A stretch of DNA of 64,000 nucleotides. Origin: Fundidesulfovibrio magnetotacticus (lineage in GTDB: Bacteria > Desulfobacterota > Desulfovibrionia > Desulfovibrionales > Desulfovibrionaceae). Below are positions 35,717 through 42,922 of this stretch, piece after piece. The notes under the pieces were generated by a model. It made no database searches. It had not been told where the DNA came from and saw only the letters and a program-made list of their open reading frames with translations. Position 1 is the first letter of the stretch; the number at the start of each line of letters is the position of its first letter. Location: NCBI RefSeq assembly GCF_013019105.1, contig NZ_BLTE01000005.1, forward strand, positions 1 through 64,000, in the 5' to 3' direction. The position numbers and the translations under genes are program-made.

Positions 35717-37072
35717 CTACCGGCTCTGCGCCATGCGAACGGCGCGCACGTGTCGGGGGCAGGTGGTGTCGGCCCAGGAGAGCGCGCCCAGTTCCAAGTC
35801 GGCGAACCAAGCCTGCGTGAAGGTGCGTCGGTCCGCGCTCCAGAGCAGGCGCTGGGCCGGGTCGAAGGGGGGCGTTTCGCAGTGTTCGGCGAAGCGGGCG
35901 GGCGGCGTGAGCAGGGAGGCCAGTTCCTGGGCGGTGGGCAGTCGCCAGCCGTCGCGTCCGGCGTAGCTGGTCTGGTGCAGATGCCGGGCGTAGGCATGGG
36001 CTTCGTGCCAGTCCTGGGCGTAGGGGCTGCCGCCGGTCTGCCAGTCCAGGCCGGTGGCGGCGTCGTGGACCACGCCGCCTTGGCGCTCCAGTTGCGGGAC
36101 GGGGGCGGGTTCTGGCCGCCAGAGATGGTCAAGGCCAAGAAGTTCCCGGGCGTGGCGGCCCGAAATCCTGAGGGGAGCGCGCGTTTGCGGCGCGGTCGCG
36201 CCGGGTGCGTGGCGCGGAGGCGGAACAGCGTGTGCGGCCATGCGGCAGGCGCGTTCCAGCCTGCGCCGCCAGGCCTGGACGAGCACGCGCAGTTCTGCGG
36301 CTGCGGCTGCGGCGTCGCGGTGCCGTTCGGCCGGGTCGGGCGCGAGGATGCGCAGGAAGAAGTCGTCCCAGGCGTGGTCCAGGTCGGGCGAGAATTCGGA
36401 GGGCTTCGGCCCCTGGCTGTCCGGGAGCAGGCCCGTGAGCATGCGGTGCAGGGTGACGCCCAGTGAGTAGAGGTCGGCGCGGGGACCGGCGGAATCCGGA
36501 TCATCCTCCTGTTCCGGCGCTGCGTAGTAGGGGGACCCCACCTTGAGACCGGGCAGGGCGCTGAAGGGCGCGCCGCGCGTGCGCGAGAGGCCGAAGTCGG
36601 TGATCTTGACCTGATCCTCGCCGGAGATGAGCAGGTTGAAGGGCTTGATGTCGCGGTGCACGAGCCCGGCGTGGTGGAGCCGGGCCAGTCCTTCGAGGGT
36701 CTGGAGGGCGTAGCCGGTGGCGCGGGGCAGCGGGAGGGCGCGGGTGGGCTCTTCCACGCGGTCGGACTCTCCGAGGACCTGGCCCAGGTCTCGGCAGAAG
36801 TAGTCCATGAGGAAGTAGGGCCTGCCCTTGCTGCGTCCGAAACCACGCACGGCGGCGATGTTGGGGTGGTCGAGCCCGGCCAGGGCCACGGCTTCGGCCA
36901 CGAAGCGGCGTTCGATCTCGCGGCGTCCCCAGAGGCTTTCGAGGAAGGGCCTGGGCGCAAGGAGTTTCAGGGCATGGATGCGCCCCGTGACGGGCTCCTC
37001 CACCTTGTAGACCGCGCCCATGCCGCCCCGGCCGAGCAGCCCGCGGATGCGGTAGCGCCCGATGCGGCGCAC
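35717..37072 (-). CDS. Ser/Thr protein kinase with C-terminal DUF1566-like domain
   Basis: 451 residues, GTG start three bases after the phosphatase stop. The kinase domain (about 7-270) is complete: GRGGMG loop (14-19), ATP-binding K36, HRDIKPFN (139-146), DFG (159-161) and an APE-like APEQ motif. From about residue 330 the sequence looks like a DUF1566/Lcl-type lectin-like domain (LDWQTGGSPY, GWRLPTAQEL, ADTTCPRHVRAVR), normally found on exported or phage proteins. There is no transmembrane segment, so the fused module is cytosolic here. It probably acts with the metallophosphoesterase and receiver upstream. Confidence 0.85.
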   Translation of the reverse strand: MRRIGRYRIRGLLGRGGMGAVYKVEEPVTGRIHALKLLAPRPFLESLWGRREIERRFVAEAVALAGLDHPNIAAVRGFGRSKGRPYFLMDYFCRDLGQVLGESDRVEEPTRALPLPRATGYALQTLEGLARLHHAGLVHRDIKPFNLLISGEDQVKITDFGLSRTRGAPFSALPGLKVGSPYYAAPEQEDDPDSAGPRADLYSLGVTLHRMLTGLLPDSQGPKPSEFSPDLDHAWDDFFLRILAPDPAERHRDAAAAAAELRVLVQAWRRRLERACRMAAHAVPPPRHAPGATAPQTRAPLRISGRHARELLGLDHLWRPEPAPVPQLERQGGVVHDAATGLDWQTGGSPYAQDWHEAHAYARHLHQTSYAGRDGWRLPTAQELASLLTPPARFAEHCETPPFDPAQRLLWSADRRTFTQAWFADLELGALSWADTTCPRHVRAVRMAQSR

Positions 37073-37075
37073 GGT

Positions 37076-37816
37076 TCAGTCCGGGTCGGCCAGGAACAGG
37101 GCGAATGCCCGTGGCTGGCCGGAATCGAGGATTTTGCGGGCCGCGCGGGCGGCGTCGTACTCCACGCTGTGCACGGTGAGGGTGCTCGCTTCGGTGTCGA
37201 AGAGGCAGTATTTGGCGCGGGGATCGCCGTCGCGGGGCTGTCCCACGGACCCGGCGTTGACCAGATGACGCCAGGAGGGATCGAGCGGATAGGAACCCTG
37301 CGCGATGCGCTGGTTGCGCAGGCCGTCCGGGGCCAGGCTCACCAGGCGCAGCTGATGGGTATGGCCGATGAAACAGACGGTTTCGGGCAGTTGGGCCATC
37401 ACCTCGCCCACGTGGGCTGAGGAGGCCTGGAAGAGATAGGTGTCCACCTCGTCGGGGGGCAGGCCGTGCACGAAGCGGCAGCCCTCCAGGCTCAGATGGA
37501 TCGGCAGGGAGGCAACCCAACGGAGATTGTCCGGGGAAAGGCGCGCCCCGGCCCAGCGCACGGCGTCCCAGGCGAGGGGGTTGAAGCGCCGACGGGTTTT
37601 GGGGTCGGCCACGCCCATTTCGTGGTTGCCCCGCACGGCCAGGGCCTGCCGGGCGCGCACCAGGGAGACCACGGCGTCGGGATCGGCCCCGTAGCCCACC
37701 AGATCGCCCAGGCAGATCACCGGGGAGTCTGGCGGGGCCAGCCTCCCGGCGTCCTCCAGCACGGCTTCCAGGGCTTCGAGGTTGGCGTGGATGTCGGAAA
37801 GTACGATGAGGACCAT
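37076..37816 (-). CDS. Calcineurin-like metallophosphoesterase
   Basis: 246 residues. Di-metal motifs in order: SDIHAN (7-12), GDLVGYG, RGNHE and GHTH. The fold matches small YfcE/PrpE-like phosphatases. Its position directly before a Ser/Thr kinase gene (three-base gap) suggests that it removes phosphate from the same targets, although nucleotide substrates such as Ap4A are also possible. Confidence 0.85.
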   Translation of the reverse strand: MVLIVLSDIHANLEALEAVLEDAGRLAPPDSPVICLGDLVGYGADPDAVVSLVRARQALAVRGNHEMGVADPKTRRRFNPLAWDAVRWAGARLSPDNLRWVASLPIHLSLEGCRFVHGLPPDEVDTYLFQASSAHVGEVMAQLPETVCFIGHTHQLRLVSLAPDGLRNQRIAQGSYPLDPSWRHLVNAGSVGQPRDGDPRAKYCLFDTEASTLTVHSVEYDAARAARKILDSGQPRAFALFLADPD

Positions 37817-37840
37817 GGGCGTACGGCGTATCGAGCGGCG

Positions 37841-38233
37841 TTATTTCTCCGTTGAGGCCAGGGCGCACTCCGCGAGAGACTCGCGGATTTTGGCGTCGAG
37901 GTCGGCAGGGTCCACCGGTTTGGAGACGAACCGGCGGCAGTTGATGGCCCGGGCGCGTTCCAGGGTGGGCTGGTCGTTGCAGGCCGAGACGAAGACCACG
38001 GGCACCTGTCGCCCCAGGCGGATGCGCCGTGCCGCCTCGATGCCGTCGAAGCTGCCATCGAGCATGATGTCCATGAGCACGAGGTCCGGGGCCAGTTCCT
38101 CCGCCATGCGCACTGCATCGGGACCCGAGTGGGCCACTCCCAGCAGCGTATATCCCAGGCGTTTCACTTTGTTGGAGAGGTCGAGGGCGATGATGCGCTC
38201 GTCCTCGACGATGAGAATCCCACTGCCGCCCAT
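37841..38233 (-). CDS. Stand-alone response-regulator receiver protein
   Basis: 130 residues from the ATG at 38233, with CGGAGGTG upstream; the longer frame is rejected. It is a single receiver domain: acidic pair E10-D11, phospho-acceptor D55 (LVLMDIML), and K105 (FVSKP). The GSFDGIEAARRI segment is typical of receivers paired with cytosolic PAS kinases. No kinase partner is adjacent. It is first in the kinase/phosphatase operon, 24 bases before the metallophosphoesterase. Confidence 0.88.
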   Translation of the reverse strand: MGGSGILIVEDERIIALDLSNKVKRLGYTLLGVAHSGPDAVRMAEELAPDLVLMDIMLDGSFDGIEAARRIRLGRQVPVVFVSACNDQPTLERARAINCRRFVSKPVDPADLDAKIRESLAECALASTEK

Positions 38234-38316
38234 CCAGCACCTCCGGAGCGATGCGGTCCTGGTATACGGCGGGACCGTTGTGATTCCATAACATCCCGCG
38301 GGCGGCGTCAGCAACG

Positions 38317-38338
38317 AAAAAGGCCGACAGAGTCGGCC
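38317..38338 (-). terminator. Rho-independent terminator
   Basis: GGCCGAC-AGA-GTCGGCC with TTTTTCG on the minus strand. It serves the small gene ending at 38481, about 145 bases downstream of its stop. Confidence 0.7.
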
Positions 38339-38480
38339 CAAGGCTGTATTATGCCCCCTCGGAGGGGATTATCGGTGGTCTCCCGCGCTCAGAAGGGCCT
38401 TCCGGGCCGCGCCTACGCCCCCAGGGCTTACGGCGCGCCCAAGGCCGGATCACCGGCCCTGGGCACGTAGCATGCGTGTC

Positions 38481-38825
38481 TCAATTGCTCATCTGAGCCC
38501 TGAGCCAATCCTTGATCTCCGGCGTGGGGGCGTAAACCCCCTTGTTGAAACCCACCTCGTCCATGAAGCCCTTCTTGAGCTCATCGGGAAGGGAGAGCAC
38601 TGCCAGCTCCCGCGCCTCGTCGCACGTCCTGCGGATGAGCGAGAGCGTGGGCTCGGGTTCCCAGGTGTTGACCACGAAATACGTGGTGGAGTCGCTGCGG
38701 TGGCGCACGGGCTTGAAGTCGTTCAGCCAGCAGTTGTTGCCCCACTCCAGGTAGAGGGTCACGGCCGCTTCGGGGGTCATTTCCCAGTCCACGTCGTATT
38801 CCTTGAATTCCTTGAGCTGGCCCAT
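38481..38825 (-). CDS. Small conserved-type protein, unknown function
   Basis: 114 residues from the ATG at 38825 (AAGGAG seven bases upstream). Cytosolic, with WEMTPEAAVTLYLEWGNN, a middle YFVVNTWEPEPTLSLIRR strand region and a C-terminal helix. It resembles a small protein family I associate with Desulfovibrio genomes (DVU0772-like), but this is from memory. No enzymatic motif is visible. Confidence 0.75.
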   Translation of the reverse strand: MGQLKEFKEYDVDWEMTPEAAVTLYLEWGNNCWLNDFKPVRHRSDSTTYFVVNTWEPEPTLSLIRRTCDEARELAVLSLPDELKKGFMDEVGFNKGVYAPTPEIKDWLRAQMSN

Positions 38826-38892
38826 CTGATTCTCCTTCAGGAGGTGGTTTTCGTTGGTCGACCCTTTTCTAATAATCATTCGGAGAATGTGG

Positions 38893-39600
38893 TCAAGGAT
38901 TTTTCAGGCATTCCCGCGCAACTTGCCCCACCGTGGTTTCCCGGAGAGTTCCGCCCCAAACCAGGGAGACGCTTGCGGCGTCCCTCGCGGCGGAATCCAG
39001 GGCCTGGGTGATGCGTGGGGCGTCTTGTCCGGCATCCGGGAGCAGGCGTCCCAGGGCCAGGGCGGCCCAGGCCCGGCTCGGGGCGTCCTCCTCGGCCAGG
39101 CCCCGCAGCAGGCCCTCCAGCCCGGCCATGGCCAGTTCCGGGCGCGCCTTGGCCAGGATGGCCAGCCCGGCGTAGACGCCCCGGCGCAGGGGGGCGTGGT
39201 CGATGTAGGTGTCGCCGGTCTTGCGATCGCTCTCTATGAGATAGGAGGCCAGCACGCGGTGGAATTCCCTGGCCAGGTCGGGCTGTGCGGCCAGAATCTC
39301 CCCGAACGTTTCGGGGATGCCCCAGGCGATGTTGCCCGACTCCTCGTTGAGCCGCCACATGAGCTGACGCATGAGCTGGCGGGCGTCCTCGGGTCGCTGG
39401 TCGAAGAGACGCGCGGCGGTGCGTCCGAAGGCCGTCGCGGCGCGCGCCGCGAGCACCGGGTCAGGGTCCAGGAGGAATGCGTAGAGCGGCCCCACGAGGC
39501 TCTTGGGCGGATGCGTTTCGAGGTTCGCCAGCCCCGAGGGCCAGGGCTCAGCGGCCAGCGCTTCACGAACGGTCTGGCGCAGTGCGCGCAGTTTTCCCAC
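38893..39600 (-). CDS. HEAT-repeat-like helical protein
   Basis: 235 residues from a GTG at 39600 with AAGGAG seven bases upstream; the ATG at 39693 adds an Arg-rich stretch without a ribosome site. The protein is an array of alpha-helical hairpins (LDPDPVLAARAATAFGRTA, APLRRGVYAGLAILAKARPEL, SRAWAALALGRLL), the pattern of HEAT/ARM scaffolds. It reads like the DVU0298-type family of Desulfovibrio (memory, not searched). Partner unknown. Confidence 0.75.
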   Translation of the reverse strand: MGKLRALRQTVREALAAEPWPSGLANLETHPPKSLVGPLYAFLLDPDPVLAARAATAFGRTAARLFDQRPEDARQLMRQLMWRLNEESGNIAWGIPETFGEILAAQPDLAREFHRVLASYLIESDRKTGDTYIDHAPLRRGVYAGLAILAKARPELAMAGLEGLLRGLAEEDAPSRAWAALALGRLLPDAGQDAPRITQALDSAARDAASVSLVWGGTLRETTVGQVARECLKNP

Positions 39601-39825
39601 GATGATGCTCCTTGCGTGACGGCCCGGGGTGTCTTCCCGGGCCGTTTTCGGGCGATTCAGGCGGTTACGGCGGTTCAGCCGCCGTTCGTCCACATGCCCC
39701 TATACCCCCATGTACCCTTTTCAAAAAGCTTTTTCCACGTATCATGCGTCTCGTCGTCTTCGCGGCAGACCCTGGAAGAACGCACGATCCGCGAAGCGTG
39801 ACGCAACCTGGAAGAGGAGCACCTC

Positions 39826-40311
39826 ATGGATCATGCCCGGCGCATCGCCGAAACCGCCCGTAAACACGGGCTGCCCGAAACCCTCGTGGAAGCCGTGGTC
39901 AATGTCGAATCCGGCGGGGACACCTGGGCCATCCGCTACGAACCGCGCTTTTTCGAACGCTACCTGCGCGACAACCCAGGCGTTCGGGCCAAGGCCCCCT
40001 GCTCCCTGGAGACCGAGCGCCGCGCCCAGGCAACGTCCTGGGGACTGATGCAGGTGATGGGGGCCACGGCGCGCGCCATGGGGTTCGACGGCCCGTTCCT
40101 CTCGGCCCTCGGCGACCCGGACCAGGGACTGGAGGTCGGCTGCGCCTGCCTGGCCCGCCAGCGGGACCGCCACCTTGCAGCCCACGGCTGGCAAGGCGTG
40201 GCCGCCGCCTACAACGCGGGCGGCGTGCGGCGCGAACCCGACGGACGCTTCGCCAACCAGGACTACGTGGACAAGATCGCCCGTCGACTCGGCGGGAGGT
40301 GGCCTTCATGA
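39826..40311 (+). CDS. Phage-type lytic transglycosylase (SLT fold)
   Basis: 161 residues, no signal peptide, as in phage endolysin-type enzymes that need a holin or act from a tail. The catalytic Glu is E28 in NVESGG; TSWGLMQVMG and AAYNAGG are the other SLT signature blocks. It cleaves the MurNAc-GlcNAc bond. The stop overlaps the nuclease start (ATGA). It opens a four-gene cassette that looks derived from a Mu-like phage. Confidence 0.85.
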   Translation: MDHARRIAETARKHGLPETLVEAVVNVESGGDTWAIRYEPRFFERYLRDNPGVRAKAPCSLETERRAQATSWGLMQVMGATARAMGFDGPFLSALGDPDQGLEVGCACLARQRDRHLAAHGWQGVAAAYNAGGVRREPDGRFANQDYVDKIARRLGGRWPS

Positions 40312-40775
40312 AGACGCGCCTGGCGGCTGTCTTCCTGTTGTCAGTGGTCGCGGCCCAGGCATGGGCCTTTTCCGGACGCGTCTCCAACGTGCACGACGGC
40401 GACACCATCACCGTGGACGGCACGCGCGTGCGCCTCTACGGCATCGACGCCCCCGAACTCGCCCAGCCCGGCGGTCACGCCTCGCGGGACTTCCTGGCCT
40501 CGCTGGTCGAGGGGCGCTCCGTGGAGGTGAAGGTGGTGGACACCGACGCTTACGGAAGGAAGGTGGGGCTCGTTCGCGCACCCGGCGCCGACGACGTGAA
40601 CGCCGCCATGGTCAAGGCCGGACATGCCTGGGTCTACCGGAAGTATTGCCAGAACTGCTACGCCATGCTGCTTGCCGAAAAGCTCGCCCGCTACCGCTCC
40701 CTGGGCCTGTGGGACGAGCCCGGCAAACCCGTGCCGCCGTGGGTCTGGCGCAAACGACACGGGAGAACCCGATGA
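40308..40775 (+). CDS. Secreted thermonuclease-like protein (SNase family)
   Basis: 155 residues from the ATG at 40308, with GGGAGGTGG upstream. A signal peptide (1-20, AQAWA) precedes a staphylococcal-nuclease OB fold: VHDGDTITV, RVRLYGIDAPE with the active-site Arg and Glu, and DAYGRKVGLV carrying the second Arg. It should cut DNA or RNA outside the cytoplasm with Ca2+. Nucleases of this kind are common beside lysozyme genes in Mu-like prophages of Desulfovibrio-type genomes (known pattern; linkage here is seen). Confidence 0.88.
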   Translation: MKTRLAAVFLLSVVAAQAWAFSGRVSNVHDGDTITVDGTRVRLYGIDAPELAQPGGHASRDFLASLVEGRSVEVKVVDTDAYGRKVGLVRAPGADDVNAAMVKAGHAWVYRKYCQNCYAMLLAEKLARYRSLGLWDEPGKPVPPWVWRKRHGRTR

Positions 40776-40833
40776 CTCATACGATCGACGACAGGCGCAC
40801 TCGCGCCAACAGACCCTCCCGGGTGGAAAGGCC

Positions 40834-41088
40834 GTGAGCGAGCGCCTCAAACCCCTCATCAAGGAGGCCCTGCGCGAGGCCCAGGAGGAAGGACTCCTGC
40901 GCCCTGGCTGCTGTTCCTCCTGCGATCTGGCCCCGGGCGAACACGCCCGGCATCACATGCACCTGCGGGACGCCTTTTCCCTGCGCAGCCGGGTGATCAA
41001 CACCCTGGCGACCACTCTGGCGGGCGGCGGGCTGGCGTGGCTGGGGCTGGCCGTCTGGGAGAAGCTGGCGCGCCAGCTGCCCCGGTAG
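40834..41088 (+). CDS. Small phage-type membrane protein
   Basis: 84 residues from a GTG at 40834 (GGAAAGG upstream). The N-terminal half is soluble with a helix (KPLIKEALREAQEEGLL) and a CCSSC...H.HH cluster that could bind metal. The C-terminal half has one membrane segment (TLAGGGLAWLGLAVW) and a short basic tail. Position after an endolysin suggests a holin- or spanin-like role; I would not go further. Confidence 0.65.
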   Translation: MSERLKPLIKEALREAQEEGLLRPGCCSSCDLAPGEHARHHMHLRDAFSLRSRVINTLATTLAGGGLAWLGLAVWEKLARQLPR

Positions 41089-41094
41089 CATCCA

Positions 41095-41345
41095 TGCCTC
41101 CCGCGAGGAAGCCGCCCCGCAAGGGCGTTCCCGGATGCAGGCGCGCGGTGAAACTCCTGGACGAGAAGGTGATGGATGTCCTGGAGAGCCTGCTGGACGC
41201 CGACGACGACAAGGTGCGGCTTGCGGCCGCCAAGGAGATCAAGGAAATCGCCCGCCAGGTTCCCGACGAGGAGCCGGACGCGCAGGCCCGTCAGCCCGGA
41301 CGGGTGTTCCTGGTCACCGGCATCGACCGCAAGCCCGGAGAGTAA
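41095..41345 (+). CDS. Small phage-type protein, unknown function
   Basis: 83 residues beginning with a basic Pro/Arg/Lys tail, then a helical acidic segment (VMDVLESLLDADDDKVRLAAAKEIKEIARQ), then a short strand (RVFLVTGID). The acidic helical block in this position recalls small packaging proteins of Mu-like phages, but the resemblance is weak. It begins six bases after the preceding gene and ends before a terminator. Confidence 0.6.
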
Positions 41346-41352
41346 AACAGGC

Positions 41353-41376
41353 CGGGGGGCGAAAGCCCCCCGTTTT
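41353..41376 (+). terminator. Terminator of the phage-like cassette
   Basis: CGGGGGGC-GAAA-GCCCCCCG, a perfect stem with a GAAA tetraloop, followed by TTTT. It may also work on the opposite strand for the gene ending at 41409. Confidence 0.8.
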
Positions 41377-41408
41377 CCTTATGTCCCGACGATGCCGCCC
41401 GTTTTCGG

Positions 41409-41696
41409 CTACCAGCCCCTGTAATAGCCTCTGTGGTGGCGGTGGTAATACCTGGGAGGAGGAGGCGGCGGGGGCGTGTAGGCCTGCCAGCTCCCGTTGG
41501 CGTAACCCCGGGCGTAGCCCTGGGCGTACCCCGCCCCGTAACCGTAGGCGGGCGGCGGAGGCGGCGGCGGGGCCGGGACGTAGCTGGACGGCCCGCCCAG
41601 TGAAAGGGTGACTCCCCACGAAGGACCGTACGAGTAGGCGCACGCCTGGCTGGAAAAGACCAGCACCACTGCGGCGGCAAGCATCAGGTGTCTCAT
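41409..41696 (-). CDS. Secreted Pro/Tyr/Gly-rich protein
   Basis: 95 residues, GGAGG upstream of the ATG. A signal peptide (1-20, ending ACA) precedes a low-complexity mature part: two runs of seven Pro, GYG/GYA repeats (GYGAGYAQGYARGYANG) and an RYYHRHHRGYYRGW tail. It has no catalytic motif and is probably a surface or periplasmic structural or adhesive protein; a lipoprotein is possible through the Cys near residue 19. Confidence 0.7.
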   Translation of the reverse strand: MRHLMLAAAVVLVFSSQACAYSYGPSWGVTLSLGGPSSYVPAPPPPPPPAYGYGAGYAQGYARGYANGSWQAYTPPPPPPPRYYHRHHRGYYRGW

Positions 41697-42040
41697 GGCG
41701 AAACCTCCTGGCCGGCTATTTCAGAGATCATGCCACACGAAAATTAAATTATATCAGCATTCTATCAAAACGACACCTTTTTCCGGTTACGTTTCCTGCA
41801 CTCCATGAACGTTTTTTGCGCTCGGCTGCCGACAACGCCACCGCGTACGCCATCGACGTACAGACCCATAGCCTGCCATAAACGGGCGCGCTCCACTTCC
41901 CTTATTAGGCTTCCCTTCGTTCCACGCGCGGTCCCTGCCCTGCTGTGCCAGTCTGACGACAAGCCGCCTCGCTTGACAGGTCAGGGTCCAGACAGTACTC
42001 GTCATCCTGATTTCGATTTTCATTATCAAATAGGTGTAGC
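41697..42040 (+). other. AT-richer intergenic region
   Basis: About 340 bases upstream of the diguanylate cyclase, with locally low GC (41735-41780 and 42000-42030). No convincing gene on either strand. It probably holds the promoters of the flanking divergent genes; CTATCAAA and TTATCAAATAG are the most promoter-like stretches, but no complete -35/-10 pair is clear. Confidence 0.4.
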
Positions 42041-42922
42041 ATGTCTCCCCAGCTGAAGCTCTTCCTGCTGCTGGCCCCGGTTTCGGTGTTGCCATCCCTG
42101 GCAGCCATGGCCTTGCTGGAGTCGGGCCGTGAGCGTCAGGCTCTTGCCGTGTTGGCGGTTCATGCCGCCCTTGGGTTGGGCCTGCTGCCCTTTTTCGCGC
42201 GCTTTGCCCTTCACGTCAGCGTATTCAAGGAGTTGGCCAAGGTCTGCGACTTCGCGGCAAGCCTGCGCAGAGGAATCTTTCCCGAACCTTTCGTCCTGCC
42301 CGTGGAACAGGAGGACGAAAACCTGCTCTTGCGTCTGAAGCGCTCCCTCAACTGGATGCTCCATTCCCTGGACAGCCGGGAGAAGTCCCTCCTCGGGCGT
42401 CTGGCCGAGACCGACCAGGCCCGCCGGGACATGGAAGACGCCAGCCGCAAGGACCCCCTTACGGGCCTTGGCAACCGCCGTCACTTCGAGCAGGTGCTGG
42501 CCGGGCTCCCCCCCGTGAACGGCTGCAACGGGGCATCGCACCGCCTGTTGCTCCTGGACTGCGACAAGTTCAAGAGCGTCAACGACACCTACGGGCATCT
42601 GGCGGGGGACGAGGTTCTGCGTGCGCTGGCCGACATCATGCAGGAATGCCTGCGCTCCGACCGCGACTGGGCCTTCCGGCTGGGCGGGGACGAATTCGCC
42701 GCCATCCTCGCATGTTCCGGCGAGCAGGCGCGCCTTGTGGCAGAACGCATCCGCGAGCGCTTCAAGATGGCCAACGGAAGGGGGTGCACCCTCTCCATGG
42801 GAATCACATCCTGCCTGCCCGCACCGGGACGCCCGGCCAACTGGAACACCGTGATCTCCCGGGCCGACGCGGCCGTCTACGAAGCCAAGGGGACCGGGGG
42901 CGACGCCGTCAGGGAACGTTGA
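42041..42922 (+). CDS. Membrane-associated diguanylate cyclase (GGDEF domain)
   Basis: 293 residues. Two N-terminal membrane segments (about 5-26 and 34-56) lead through a HAMP-like helical linker to a GGDEF domain (135-288). It has DPLTGLGNRR, the substrate Asp in LLLDCDKFK, and GGDEF (215-219), so it should make c-di-GMP from two GTP. The usual RxxD inhibitory site five residues before GGDEF is displaced (RSDRD), so product feedback may be lost. The last 14 bases overlap the converging radical SAM gene. Confidence 0.9.
   Translation: MSPQLKLFLLLAPVSVLPSLAAMALLESGRERQALAVLAVHAALGLGLLPFFARFALHVSVFKELAKVCDFAASLRRGIFPEPFVLPVEQEDENLLLRLKRSLNWMLHSLDSREKSLLGRLAETDQARRDMEDASRKDPLTGLGNRRHFEQVLAGLPPVNGCNGASHRLLLLDCDKFKSVNDTYGHLAGDEVLRALADIMQECLRSDRDWAFRLGGDEFAAILACSGEQARLVAERIRERFKMANGRGCTLSMGITSCLPAPGRPANWNTVISRADAAVYEAKGTGGDAVRER

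Noticed and set aside
41765-42030. Short minus-strand frames that might be an integrase or transposase remnant
   Set aside because: No recognisable motif in any frame; treated as intergenic.
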